Under the pieces are notes generated by a model. The model searched no databases. It was not told the origin of the DNA and saw nothing but the letters and a program-made list of their open reading frames with translations. The position numbers were made by a program, and so were the translations under genes. From Fibrobacter sp. UBA4297 (GTDB taxonomy: Bacteria > Fibrobacterota > Fibrobacteria > Fibrobacterales > Fibrobacteraceae): a stretch of 64,000 bases of DNA. The stretch spans positions 210,514 to 274,513 of the forward strand of contig NZ_DGUZ01000019.1 of assembly GCF_002394865.1 (NCBI RefSeq), written 5' to 3'. Positions 1-8,248 of this stretch are shown here, in pieces (the stretch's first letter is position 1; each line of letters begins with the position of its first letter).

Positions 1-1
1 G

Positions 2-1312
2 AACAAGGCATACGCCGCCTCCTTCGAAAAGCACGACGATTCCCTTATCGACATGCCTTATGGCAAAAAATTCGTCCCCGGTCTGGAATATACGGAATAT
101 TTGCCCAAAGATTTAAACTTCGAGCATTTCATTTACAGTAGCGCCGTCCTCAAAAAGCCGATGCATGCCTACATCCACCCCGAGAGATTTGATATTTGGT
201 TCAACATTTTCAGCATGCCACTGGACTTTGACGATCCGCTCAAATGCTACTGCACCTACACACAGGAACTCTCAACCGAGATGAACACGGAGTCCATTCA
301 AAGTCTTTCGACAAAGACGACCTCCGATGTTTTAAAGACCTGCATCAAGCTCCGCAGCACAAAGAACTTCCTCAAGACCATGGACGAGGTCATTGAAGAC
401 ATCCGTAAAATTTGCAAGTCCAACTACTGCTGCATCATGCTGACCGACTTCAAGGCTCGCAAATGTTCCTTGTTATGCGAAAACACCGCTCCAGAAGCGG
501 GGTACCACACGCTATTGGACTACCTGGACGATTCATTCATCAATTATGCGCAAACGTGGCTAGACGCCATCAACGGCAGCACATGCCTGCTCATCAGGAA
601 CGAACAAGAGAAAAATGAAATCAAGGAAAAATATCCTGAATGGTACCAGTCTATGCAGTACGCTCAAATTGAGCGCCTTGCCCTGTTCCCGCTCAACTAC
701 AGCGACGAGACAATAGGCTTTATTTGGGCTACGAACTTCGCCCCCGAAGAATCCGACCATATCAAGGAAACACTTGAACTTTCGACCTACTTTATCGCAT
801 CCGAAATTGCGAACTACCAGTTGCTCCAGAAGCTTGAAAAGCTGAGTTCAACAGACCTTCTCACCGGAGTCAAGAACCGCAACGCAATGAACAACCGCGT
901 GCTCAAAATCTTGACTGGACGTGAAAGAGTGCCTAACCACTACGGCGTTATCTTTGCGGACTTGAACAGCCTCAAGACTGTCAACGACAATGAAGGCCAT
1001 AACGCTGGCGACGAACTCATCAAAAACGCGGCCGACATTTTGAAATCGACATTCGAAAATGCCGAAATTTACAGAGCCGGAGGCGACGAGTTCCTGATTA
1101 TTTCCATGAAGGACTCCAAGGAGATCCTGGACCAGAAAGTCGAAAAGCTCCGCAAGGATTCCGACGATCCCGAAAAAATCAGTTTTGCTGTAGGCTTCTA
1201 TTACGAAGAACGAGGGGGCGACATCCGAGCCGCCATGCGAGAAGCAGACACCCTCATGTACGAAGACAAAAAGGCATTTTACAACAGGCACCCAGAATGC
1301 AGGTATCGTTAA
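2..1312 (+). CDS. Diguanylate cyclase, PAS/GAF-like sensor plus GGDEF domain (5' end outside window)
   Basis: Predicted to make cyclic di-GMP from two GTP in the cytoplasm. The open frame runs in from the window edge: bases 2-52 (NKAYAASFEKHDD...) align without a gap to residues of the following paralogue, so the ATG at 53 is internal and about 30 N-terminal residues are missing. Order seen: a PAS-like segment, a GAF-like segment (around TMDEVIEDIRKIC), then a GGDEF domain with an intact RAGGDEF motif at 1073-1093. No RxxD inhibitory site precedes the motif, so product inhibition through that site is not expected. The stop codon TAA directly abuts the ATG of the next gene, so the two are co-transcribed. 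Signal sensed is unknown. Confidence 0.9.
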   Translation, partial: NKAYAASFEKHDDSLIDMPYGKKFVPGLEYTEYLPKDLNFEHFIYSSAVLKKPMHAYIHPERFDIWFNIFSMPLDFDDPLKCYCTYTQELSTEMNTESIQSLSTKTTSDVLKTCIKLRSTKNFLKTMDEVIEDIRKICKSNYCCIMLTDFKARKCSLLCENTAPEAGYHTLLDYLDDSFINYAQTWLDAINGSTCLLIRNEQEKNEIKEKYPEWYQSMQYAQIERLALFPLNYSDETIGFIWATNFAPEESDHIKETLELSTYFIASEIANYQLLQKLEKLSSTDLLTGVKNRNAMNNRVLKILTGRERVPNHYGVIFADLNSLKTVNDNEGHNAGDELIKNAADILKSTFENAEIYRAGGDEFLIISMKDSKEILDQKVEKLRKDSDDPEKISFAVGFYYEERGGDIRAAMREADTLMYEDKKAFYNRHPECRYR

Positions 1313-2728
1313 ATGATTGATTTGCAAAATATTGTAGATAAGTTTCACACGATGACAAGCATCTTGTCGGTCGAAAAACGTGATGATGGCAGAATCGGCA
1401 CCATCCGCATCGAGGCCGCCAATGACCTGTATATCCGCTCTATGGAAAAGGAAGACAAGGACGGCAACGTCGTCTTCAAGCAGAAATTTGTACCGGGCGA
1501 ATGCTACGAACGCTACATGAAAAAGGAACTGAACTTCGAGAACTTCTGCTACGAATGTGCCATCAAAAAGAAACCTGTACACGCCTACATCCGCCCCGAG
1601 CGCTACACCTTCAGCATCAACCTGTACATGATGCCGCTCGCCATCGACGACCCGAAAAAAGCGTACTGCACATATTCACAAGAAATTTCTTTTGAAGAAA
1701 ACGCCGAATCGATGTCGAACATTTCGGCACAGACCGCAAGCAATATTCTAAAGACCTGCGTCAAGTTGCGCGGCGCCCAAAATCTGCAAAAGACCATGGA
1801 CGAGGTCATCGAGGACATCCGCACCATTTGCAATGCAAGCTATTGCTGCGTCATGCTCACGGACTTTTGCGAAAACACTTGGTCTGTGTTCAGCGATTCC
1901 ATAAAGAAAGACTCCGGCATACATTCCGTCCGTGAGCTTGAATCCGAAGACTTTGTCGAATACGCAAGATCCTGGAAAAAGACGCTGAACGGAAGCAACT
2001 GTCTGATGCTCAAGAACAAGGCTGACTTCGAAACAATCCGTCAGGACAATCCCGTATGGTACGCTTCACTCGTAGGCGCACATGTCAAGAGCCTTGTTCT
2101 TTTACCTCTGGATTACAATGGGGTTACACTCGGCTTTATCTGGGTTACCAATTTCGACACGTCAAACACGCTCTACATCAGAGAAACGCTCGAACTTTCG
2201 GCATTCTTTGTAGCCTCCGAAATTGCAAACTACCAGCTTTTGAACAAACTTGAACTACTCAGCAGCATGGACCTCTTGACGGGCGTCAAGAACCGTAATT
2301 CCATGAACAATCGCGTGACGCAGTTCTTGAACGGAGAAGTTCCGCACAAATCTCTCGGCGTCATCTTTGCCGACCTAAATGGCCTCAAGCCCGTGAACGA
2401 CATGCAGGGACACGACGCTGGCGACAAGCTGCTAAAGGACGCTTCTCAAATTTTGAGAAACACCTTTGACGGTTGCGAATTCTATCGTGCCGGCGGCGAC
2501 GAGTTCTTGATAATCGCCTTAGACAAGCCACAAGAAGAGCTCGAAGCAAAAGTCGAAAAGCTTCGCGAGAAATCGATGATGCCAGGCAACGTAAGTTTTG
2601 CGCTAGGGTTCTTCTACAACAAAGGCGAAGGCGACATACGCACGGCCATGCACGAAGCCGACGTCCACATGTACGAAGACAAAAAGCGTTACTACGACCG
2701 GTTCCCCGCCAACAGAAGGCGGCTATAA
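1313..2728 (+). CDS. Diguanylate cyclase, PAS/GAF-like sensor plus GGDEF domain (paralogue)
   Basis: A 471-residue paralogue of the preceding gene, similar over its whole length (shared blocks such as TMDEVIEDIR, MDLLTGVKNRN, YRAGGDEFLII). Residues about 20-130 look PAS-like, 140-290 GAF-like, and 300-460 are the GGDEF domain with GGDEF at 394-398. As in its neighbour there is no RxxD I-site. No transmembrane segment is evident, so both are probably soluble sensors. The tandem arrangement with zero spacing suggests a duplication whose products may form homo- or heterodimers; that last point is inference. Confidence 0.92.
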   Translation: MIDLQNIVDKFHTMTSILSVEKRDDGRIGTIRIEAANDLYIRSMEKEDKDGNVVFKQKFVPGECYERYMKKELNFENFCYECAIKKKPVHAYIRPERYTFSINLYMMPLAIDDPKKAYCTYSQEISFEENAESMSNISAQTASNILKTCVKLRGAQNLQKTMDEVIEDIRTICNASYCCVMLTDFCENTWSVFSDSIKKDSGIHSVRELESEDFVEYARSWKKTLNGSNCLMLKNKADFETIRQDNPVWYASLVGAHVKSLVLLPLDYNGVTLGFIWVTNFDTSNTLYIRETLELSAFFVASEIANYQLLNKLELLSSMDLLTGVKNRNSMNNRVTQFLNGEVPHKSLGVIFADLNGLKPVNDMQGHDAGDKLLKDASQILRNTFDGCEFYRAGGDEFLIIALDKPQEELEAKVEKLREKSMMPGNVSFALGFFYNKGEGDIRTAMHEADVHMYEDKKRYYDRFPANRRRL

Positions 2729-2734
2729 ACGCTA

Positions 2735-2763
2735 TTGACATTTTGCATGTGCGAAGTTATATT
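2735..2763 (+). promoter_or_regulatory. Strong sigma-70-type promoter for a small transcript
   Basis: TTGACA (2735-2740), exactly 17 bases, then TATATT (2758-2763): the best match to a housekeeping promoter I found in the window. The expected start point is about 2770-2771, which coincides with the GTG of a short reading frame; a terminator follows at 2911. Confidence 0.8.
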
Positions 2764-2770
2764 TGAAGCC

Positions 2771-2881
2771 GTGAAAATGATTTTTGGACAGTTCATCGCA
2801 GCGAAAGCGATTGCAGCAAGCCCGGCAGCAGCCCGAGCTATTATGGGGCTGTCCAGAGAAACCAAAATCTGTAAAGCTTAA
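2771..2881 (+). CDS. Putative small protein of 36 residues, leaderless mRNA
   Basis: A short frame starting GTG at 2771 (or ATG at 2777) and ending TAA at 2879-2881. The product would be Ala-rich and probably helical (starts MKMIFGQFIAAKAIAA, ends SRETKICKA). Support: a perfect -35/-10 promoter ends 7 bases before the GTG, the same geometry as at several other starts in this window, and a strong terminator follows 29 bases after the stop, so the unit is a discrete transcript of about 170 bases. No Shine-Dalgarno is present. The transcript could instead be a non-coding RNA: bases 2785-2791 and 2849-2855 can pair (TGGACAG with CTGTCCA). Function unknown. Confidence 0.5.
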   Translation: MKMIFGQFIAAKAIAASPAAARAIMGLSRETKICKA

Positions 2882-2910
2882 AGCAAAAAACTCAGATTAA
2901 AAGTTTCAAA

Positions 2911-2939
2911 GGCAGCCCCGCAAAAGGCTGCCTTTTTTT
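2911..2939 (+). terminator. Rho-independent terminator
   Basis: Perfect stem GGCAGCC / GGCTGCC with loop CCGCAAAA followed by seven T. It ends the small transcript and any read-through from the diguanylate cyclase pair. Confidence 0.92.
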
Positions 2940-3063
2940 ACCCTAAAAATTTCCCCTAAACTTTAACCACAAACCAAAAAGGATAACGGGAATTCACGAA
3001 AATATTATTCTATAATTACGCTGTAAAACAAGTGAATTTTCGATACCGCTATAGGAGTCTAAA

Positions 3064-4365
3064 ATGCGTAGAAGATTGTTGAGCGAAGGTGCTAAGGAAC
3101 TTTCTTACGAAATCCGTGAAATCGTGAAGAAGGCGAACCAGCTCAAGGCACTCGGCTTGCCAATCCATTGGGAAAATATCGGTGACCCGATTGAAAAGAA
3201 ATGTCAAGTTCCCGACTGGATCAAGGACATTGTCGTAGACCTCGTCCGCACAAACCGCAGCTACGGCTATTGCCCGTCCAAGGGCATGCTCGAAACGCGC
3301 GAATTCTTGGTGAAAGAAAACAACAAGCTCGGCGGTGCACAGATTAACGTCGATGACATCTTGTTCTTCAACGGCCTCGGTGACGCTATTGCCACCATCT
3401 ACGGCCTTCTCTCGATGAACACACGCATCATCGGACCTGCACCGGCTTACTCCACCCACAGTTCCGCCGAAGCGGCTCATGCCCACACCTCCCCGATTAC
3501 CTACCGCCTGCAACCGGAAAATCACTGGTACCCGGACCTCGAAGAACTCGAGAACAAGGTCAAGTACAACCCGAGCATCGCAGGCATCTTGATTTTGAAC
3601 CCGGACAATCCGACCGGCATGGTCTACCCGCTTGACATTCTCCAGAAGATTGTCGACATTGCCAAGCGCTACGGCCTCTTCATCATCTGCGACGAAATCT
3701 ATAACAAGATTACGTACAATGGCGCCCATGCTTATGCGCTCGCTGAATACATCGGCGATGTCCCGGGCATTGCGCTCAAGGGCATTTCCAAGGAATACCC
3801 GTGGCCGGGCGCTCGTTGCGGCTGGGCCGAATACTACAACCGCGACAAGGACGAACAGTTCGACGCCTTCTGCCGCGCTATCGACAACGCCAAGATGGTG
3901 GAAGTCTGCTCGACGACGCTCCCGCAGATGACGATTCCGCGAGTTCTCGGCGACAAGCGTTTTATGGAACACCGCAAGGCATTGAACGAAAAGATTGGAC
4001 GCAGGAGCGCCATCATCAATGAAATTCTCTCCGACATTCCGGAGCTGTATTTCAACCCGACTTACGGCGCATTCTACAACACCATCATCTTCCGCGAAGG
4101 CACGCTCAACAACCACCAGACACTGAAGATCGACAATCCGATTATCAAGAAGAAAGTCGAAGAATGGTGCAGCAAAACGACGAATCTCGACTACCGCTTC
4201 GTGTACTACCTCCTGGGCGCAAAGGGCATCTGCGTTGTGCCGAGCACGAGCTTCTGCACGGACCTCAAGGGCTTCCGCGTGACGCTTTTGGAAGAAGACG
4301 AAGACGAGCTCCGCAGCGTGTTCACCACGATTCACGATGCAATTATTGAATACTTGCATAGTTAG
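3064..4365 (+). CDS. Pyridoxal-phosphate aminotransferase, fold type I (class I/II)
   Basis: A 433-residue PLP enzyme of the aspartate/alanine aminotransferase superfamily, cytosolic. Visible hallmarks are NPDNPTG (N179), the cofactor aspartate in CDEIY (D210), the Schiff-base lysine in ISKEYPWPGARCGW (K243) and a C-terminal GFRVTLLEED containing the substrate-carboxylate arginine. Start: ATG with AGGAG at 3053-3057; a TATAAT box lies at 3011-3016, giving a leader of about 40 bases. It stands alone between terminators, so there is no operon context for the substrate; an alanine/aspartate-type amino donor is likely but not shown. Confidence 0.9.
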   Translation: MRRRLLSEGAKELSYEIREIVKKANQLKALGLPIHWENIGDPIEKKCQVPDWIKDIVVDLVRTNRSYGYCPSKGMLETREFLVKENNKLGGAQINVDDILFFNGLGDAIATIYGLLSMNTRIIGPAPAYSTHSSAEAAHAHTSPITYRLQPENHWYPDLEELENKVKYNPSIAGILILNPDNPTGMVYPLDILQKIVDIAKRYGLFIICDEIYNKITYNGAHAYALAEYIGDVPGIALKGISKEYPWPGARCGWAEYYNRDKDEQFDAFCRAIDNAKMVEVCSTTLPQMTIPRVLGDKRFMEHRKALNEKIGRRSAIINEILSDIPELYFNPTYGAFYNTIIFREGTLNNHQTLKIDNPIIKKKVEEWCSKTTNLDYRFVYYLLGAKGICVVPSTSFCTDLKGFRVTLLEEDEDELRSVFTTIHDAIIEYLHS

Positions 4366-4408
4366 TTGTTGGTCATTAGTCAATAGTCGTTGGTCAATAG
4401 TTATTAGT
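4366..4408. repeat. Intergenic short-unit repeat, family A (TTAGTCA / TTGGTCA)
   Basis: Directly after the aminotransferase stop: repeated near-copies of a 7-base unit (TTGGTCA, TTAGTCA, TTGGTCA, TTATTAG). The same unit recurs at 10063-10140, 28079-28110 and 45759-45854. Confidence 0.7.
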
Positions 4409-4417
4409 GACTGAAGT

Positions 4418-4445
4418 CCTGACACACAAAGTGTCAGGATTTTTG
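4418..4445 (+). terminator. Rho-independent terminator
   Basis: TCCTGACAC ... GTGTCAGGA stem (9 bp) with a short loop and a following T-run; terminates the aminotransferase transcript. Confidence 0.88.
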
Positions 4446-4526
4446 TTATAAATTCAAAAAACAACGCTCTCATGCGATAAGATTTTTTATGTTTATTGTA
4501 TCATTACTAGGCATCGAGAGAACAAC

Positions 4527-5588
4527 TTGAAAAAGATAATCTTCATTATTGCACTTTTCGTGGCAATTGCGATAACGGTCTGCATTCAAAAGCAGGGTGA
4601 TGCAAAGTCTACAAAAAATCTCACGGTAATGATTTACAGCGAATACATTGATCCTGTATTGCTTGAAGACTTCCGTAACAAGACTGGCTACAAAGTGGAG
4701 CTGGAACTTTACGAAGCTCAAGAAGAAATGATCGCAAAGCTTATAACAGCGGATTCTGGCAAATACGATGTCATCATCGCATCGGACGTCGTTATCCCGC
4801 AAATGGTGCACCTCGGGCTTATCGCTCCTATCGATACTAACAAAATTCCAAACCACGTGAACGTAGCACCGCAATTTTTAGGGCAAGCCTACGACCCGAC
4901 AAACACCTATAGCCTCCCCTATCTTTGGGGAACCACAGGCATACTTTTCCACGGGAATAAAATGCACCCCGACAGCGTAAGCTATTCCTTGCTTTTTGAC
5001 GCCAAGAACACACAAGGAAAATTCAGCCTGCTCAACGAAAGCCGCTCTATGCTCAGCATGGCTCTCCAGGCAAACGGTTACGACGCAAACAGTTCAAAGC
5101 CAGAAGAGCTGAACAAGGCTGTAGACTGCATTTTGCAGGCCAAAAAAGACCCGCACTTCGCCGGTTTTGACGGATCTGACATCGGTAAAGACAAAATAAT
5201 TTCCGATGAACTCTGGGCAGCAATTGTATTCAGCGGAGAAGCTATGGACGCAATCGACAAGGATTCCTCGCTTCAATACGTTATTCCAACTGAAGGCAGC
5301 TTTATGTGGGTTGATGCCATGACGCTCAGTAGCAAGGCAAAGAACATCGAAGGCGCGTACGCTTTTATGAACTACATCCTCGATGCTAAAATCGGGGCGA
5401 AGCTCGCCAAATCAATCAACTACGCAACTCCCAACAAGGCAAGCCTAGAAATCATTGACAACGATTTCAAGAACAACCGCGTCATAAACCCGAACAAACA
5501 AGAGATTAACCGCATGGTATTCCTCACGGACTTGGGGGATGCAGAAAAATACTTCGACGAAGCCTGGATGATTATCAAGACCCACTAA
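4527..5588 (+). CDS. PotD-like extracellular solute-binding protein (spermidine/putrescine type)
   Basis: 353 residues. The N-terminus (MKKIIFIIALFVAIAIT) is a signal peptide or membrane anchor; the mature part matches the PotD family along its length (YSEYIDPVLLEDFRNKTGYKV, GKYDVIIASD, YSLPYLWGTTGILF). It would bind polyamines or a similar cation in the periplasm and deliver them to an ABC permease. Start is TTG at 4527, with GAGAG about 8 bases upstream; no ATG fits the signal peptide. No permease or ATPase gene (potABC) is adjacent, so its transporter must be encoded elsewhere or it has a sensory role. Substrate is inferred from the family only. Confidence 0.85.
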   Translation: MKKIIFIIALFVAIAITVCIQKQGDAKSTKNLTVMIYSEYIDPVLLEDFRNKTGYKVELELYEAQEEMIAKLITADSGKYDVIIASDVVIPQMVHLGLIAPIDTNKIPNHVNVAPQFLGQAYDPTNTYSLPYLWGTTGILFHGNKMHPDSVSYSLLFDAKNTQGKFSLLNESRSMLSMALQANGYDANSSKPEELNKAVDCILQAKKDPHFAGFDGSDIGKDKIISDELWAAIVFSGEAMDAIDKDSSLQYVIPTEGSFMWVDAMTLSSKAKNIEGAYAFMNYILDAKIGAKLAKSINYATPNKASLEIIDNDFKNNRVINPNKQEINRMVFLTDLGDAEKYFDEAWMIIKTH

Positions 5589-5602
5589 TAATTCCGTTTA
5601 TA

Positions 5603-5639
5603 AAAAAAGCCCGCACAATATAACTGTGCGGGTTCTTTT
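5603..5639. terminator. Bidirectional terminator between convergent genes
   Basis: Stem GCCCGCACA / TGTGCGGGT flanked by A-run on the left and T-rich run on the right, placed between the stop codons of the PotD-like gene (+) and the beta-barrel gene (-). Confidence 0.88.
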
Positions 5640-5654
5640 GTTCAGTTCAAAAAA

Positions 5655-6383
5655 TTAGTTAAACCAGAAAGTTGCACCGATTTGGAAGCGCATATTTTTG
5701 AAGCCGACATTCGGAGCTTCGCTGTAATCAACCTCTTCTCCTGTTACAGATGCGATCTTAACAACGTCAATCATATCCGTAAAGCCCATCGTATAACGGA
5801 AGAACACGTCAAAATTCGGCATTACGGAGTAACCGGCCCCAGCGACAATACCAAAGTCAATATCCTTTTGCATCTGTTTAGGAACGTCAATAGAATTAGA
5901 CATTCCATATGCAGAGACTTCCATTTCAGAGCTTACATTGAAGCCCAAACGGATACCCGCATCAATAAAAATCTGAGGATGAGCATTGAAGCGTACCATC
6001 AATGGGATATTCAAGTATCCCAAAGAAAAACCGAATTTCATACCAGAAATCATGGATTCTTCATCACGGTCAAGATAAACATCTTGTGATGCAGCCATAC
6101 TCCTGTAAAACTCCCCAATATTCCAGTCAATAGAACGGTACTCGAATTCCAAGCCTGTAATAATCGACACAGTCGGAGAAACGTCTACTTTTACATCAAA
6201 ACCACCTGTAAAGCCCGGTCCCCCTTCAAACTTAAACTTATCCGTATTGTCACCCCAAACTGTTCCATAGTTAAAAGCAGCATGAGCACCAAACTTCACA
6301 TTAGCGAGAGCATTTGATGTAGAGTTTTCTGCAAAGACAGCACTAGTCACAACGAGTGCAGCCAACATAAAATTTTTCAACAT
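5655..6383 (-). CDS. Outer-membrane beta-barrel protein
   Basis: 242 residues with a clear signal peptide (MLKNFMLAALVVTSAVFAEN, cleavage after VFA). The mature chain alternates polar and hydrophobic residues in strand-like stretches (FTGGFDVKVDVSPTVSIITG, IDAGIRLGFNVSSEMEVSA) and ends in an aromatic-rich strand (MRFQIGATFWFN), as expected for an eight- to ten-stranded porin-fold protein of the OmpA-barrel/PorT-like type. No periplasmic domain. It has its own promoter (6420-6448) and stands as a single gene. Specific function unknown. Confidence 0.8.
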   Translation of the reverse strand: MLKNFMLAALVVTSAVFAENSTSNALANVKFGAHAAFNYGTVWGDNTDKFKFEGGPGFTGGFDVKVDVSPTVSIITGLEFEYRSIDWNIGEFYRSMAASQDVYLDRDEESMISGMKFGFSLGYLNIPLMVRFNAHPQIFIDAGIRLGFNVSSEMEVSAYGMSNSIDVPKQMQKDIDFGIVAGAGYSVMPNFDVFFRYTMGFTDMIDVVKIASVTGEEVDYSEAPNVGFKNMRFQIGATFWFN

Positions 6384-6419
6384 GATTTTTTCCTTACAAA
6401 AAAGTTAAAAGTTTATCCT

Positions 6420-6448
6420 AATATAGAATAAACTTTATGTAAATACAA
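6420..6448 (-). promoter_or_regulatory. Promoter for the beta-barrel gene at 5655-6383
   Basis: On the minus strand TTGTAT, 17 bases, TATATT. Expected start about 6413, leaving a leader of about 30 bases before the ATG at 6383. Confidence 0.65.
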
Positions 6449-6490
6449 GTTATTATAAAAAATTAACATGGTCATAACAACATTTTTCAC

Positions 6491-6513
6491 AAAAAAACTC
6501 CGCCAGCGCGGAG
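6491..6513 (-). terminator. Rho-independent terminator of the exonuclease III gene
   Basis: On the minus strand CTCCGC-GCTG-GCGGAG followed by a run of seven T, 24 bases past the xth stop. Confidence 0.85.
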
Positions 6514-6536
6514 CTTCTTACAATGTTGTTACAAAA

Positions 6537-7343
6537 TTACATTTCGTCTGATTTCTTTATCGGAATCGGCAAAAATGGCGGTTCAAGTTCCAGGCAAATC
6601 GGGCAGTGATCCGAGCCCTTGACATCGCTCAGGATTTCGGAGCTCACCACATTCGGCATGAGGGCGGCATCAACAAAGCCATAGTCCAGACGCCAACCCA
6701 CGTTCCTTTCACGGGCGCCAAAGCGGTTCGACCACCAGGAATAGGCATCACGGGTATCCGGATGCAACGTGCGGAACGTATCGACAAAGCCGTTTTCGAC
6801 GTACTTGTCCATCCAGGCGCGTTCAATCGGCAAGAAGCCGCTCACGTTCTCGTTTTCCTTCGGGCGTGCAATATCGATTTCCTTGTGGCAGGTGTTGTAA
6901 TCCCCGACAGTCACCACATGCTTGCCATCGGCGAGCCACTGCTTGGAATTTTCAAGGAACGCGTCATAGAAGCGCAACTTGTAATCCAGACGGTCATCGC
7001 CCTGGCCACCGTTCGGGAAATAGATGCAGTTGAGCACCCAGTCCGGAAACACGAGCTGGAGCACACGGCCTTCTTCATCGAATTCCTCGATATCAAAGCC
7101 GTAATTGACAGCATCCGGTTCAATTTTAGAATAGACGGCTACACCACTGTAACCTTTCTTGCGCTTGCAGGCATTCCAGTAGGTATAATAGCCTTCACGG
7201 CTTGCAATTTCCGCAACCTGGCTTTTTTCGGCACGGACTTCCTGAAGGCATAGCACATCGGGATCGGTCGCCGTGAACCAATCTTCAAAGCCTTTTTTCA
7301 ATACGGAACGAATACCGTTGACGTTCCAGCTGTAGATCTTCAT
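6537..7343 (-). CDS. xth: Exodeoxyribonuclease III (AP endonuclease family 1)
   Basis: 268 residues of the ExoIII/APE1 fold: base-excision repair enzyme cutting 5' of abasic sites and removing 3' blocks. Signature blocks in order are WNVNGIRS (N-term metal site), LCLQEVRAEKSQV, GYSGVAVYSK, NCIYFPNGGQGDDRLDYK, GDYNTCHKEIDIARPKEN, RVGWRLDYGFVD-type block (NVGWRLDYGFVD) and the catalytic GSDHCPI at the C-terminus. Start chosen at the ATG (7343): it begins exactly at the conserved MKIYSWNVNGIRS and has GGGG six bases upstream. A GTG eight codons earlier (7367) is open but has no ribosome site. Monocistronic. Confidence 0.94.
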   Translation of the reverse strand: MKIYSWNVNGIRSVLKKGFEDWFTATDPDVLCLQEVRAEKSQVAEIASREGYYTYWNACKRKKGYSGVAVYSKIEPDAVNYGFDIEEFDEEGRVLQLVFPDWVLNCIYFPNGGQGDDRLDYKLRFYDAFLENSKQWLADGKHVVTVGDYNTCHKEIDIARPKENENVSGFLPIERAWMDKYVENGFVDTFRTLHPDTRDAYSWWSNRFGARERNVGWRLDYGFVDAALMPNVVSSEILSDVKGSDHCPICLELEPPFLPIPIKKSDEM

Positions 7344-7499
7344 TTTGACCCCAATCTCAATTTTCACGCCAAAGATAGAATATTTTTTTAATCTCTAAAG
7401 GGTAAAAGGCTCCAATCGGTCTAAAAAGTTTATAAAACTTTACAAAAATTCAACTACATGAAGAAAAACACACCTATTTTTCACATTTCAAAAAAAATT

Positions 7500-7528
7500 T
7501 TCACAATTATATTTAATAATCTTATATT
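7500..7528 (+). promoter_or_regulatory. Promoter giving a probably leaderless lipoprotein mRNA
   Basis: TTCACA, 17 bases, TATATT (7523-7528). Seven bases later comes the ATG at 7536, so transcription should begin at or within a base of the start codon. No Shine-Dalgarno is present. Confidence 0.7.
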
Positions 7529-7535
7529 TGTTGAC

Positions 7536-8123
7536 ATGAAGAATAAATTTTTGTTGTCATCTTGTTTCCTTGCAGTATCGTTCTTGGTAGGTTGCGCAGG
7601 TTCGTCCTCCTCCCAGAACGGTGAAGAACTCGAAGTTCCGACCGACCTTCCGCCAATTTGCCGCGATATCGACTTTGTCGCGAATCCCGACATGCGCGAA
7701 GTTTGCGGAGTCCGCAAGGCAAGCCGTCACAACATTGCGTATAAGAACATTCCTCAACAGCGTTACTTGATCAAACCGTCCGAAACGTCCATCGTCAAGA
7801 CGAACGGCAAGTTGGAGCTTCGTTTCCAGAACTCCCTCCCAATCGACCTTGAAGGTCCGATTACAAACGAACTTGACTTTAGCCAGGAAAAGCGCCTCGA
7901 ACGCGTCAAAAACACCTACGACTATTTCGAAATCACGCCCAAGGGGTCTGAACGTCTCCGCATTTTCAAGATGGGCATCCCGACGGACCGCGGAAACAAG
8001 TACAATTTCTGCTTCCGCATTCCAGAACGAAAGGGAAACGACAGGACCCGCAACAGGGCTATGGGCGTGAACATCGAAACCATGTCTTGTGCTGAATTCG
8101 ACAGAATCACATCAAACCGATAA
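7536..8123 (+). CDS. Putative lipoprotein, function unknown
   Basis: 195 residues. Starts MKNKFLLSSCFLAVSFLVGC: a type II signal peptide with lipobox LVGC, so the mature protein is lipid-anchored at the cysteine. The frame is open 26 codons further upstream, but that extension lies upstream of the promoter at 7500-7528 and would destroy the signal peptide, so ATG 7536 is chosen. The mature part has a Ser-rich spacer and then a small domain with a DFVANPDMREVCG block; there are several Cys but no recognised family motif. Monocistronic, with a terminator at 8142. Confidence 0.8.
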   Translation: MKNKFLLSSCFLAVSFLVGCAGSSSSQNGEELEVPTDLPPICRDIDFVANPDMREVCGVRKASRHNIAYKNIPQQRYLIKPSETSIVKTNGKLELRFQNSLPIDLEGPITNELDFSQEKRLERVKNTYDYFEITPKGSERLRIFKMGIPTDRGNKYNFCFRIPERKGNDRTRNRAMGVNIETMSCAEFDRITSNR

Positions 8124-8141
8124 GTACAAAGTTTTCCACGC

Positions 8142-8170
8142 AATCCCGGCACGAACGCCGGGATTTTTTT
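8142..8170 (+). terminator. Rho-independent terminator
   Basis: AATCCCGGC / GCCGGGATT stem with loop ACGAAC and a T-run, 19 bases after the lipoprotein stop. Confidence 0.9.
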
Positions 8171-8248
8171 TAGCATTCGCGGTCCTTTTTAGGCTAAAAT
8201 GACATTTTTTATCCAACGCAATTTGCTAAATTATCGGGCGGTAAAAAA

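Noticed and set aside
3049..4473. Minus-strand frame antisense to the aminotransferase, and similar shadows at 17977-19371 and 8231-9070
   Set aside because: They mirror well-supported genes and lack starts or motifs.
7344..7367. GTG start for exonuclease III at 7367
   Set aside because: No ribosome site, and the family begins at the MKIYSWNVNG of the ATG at 7343.
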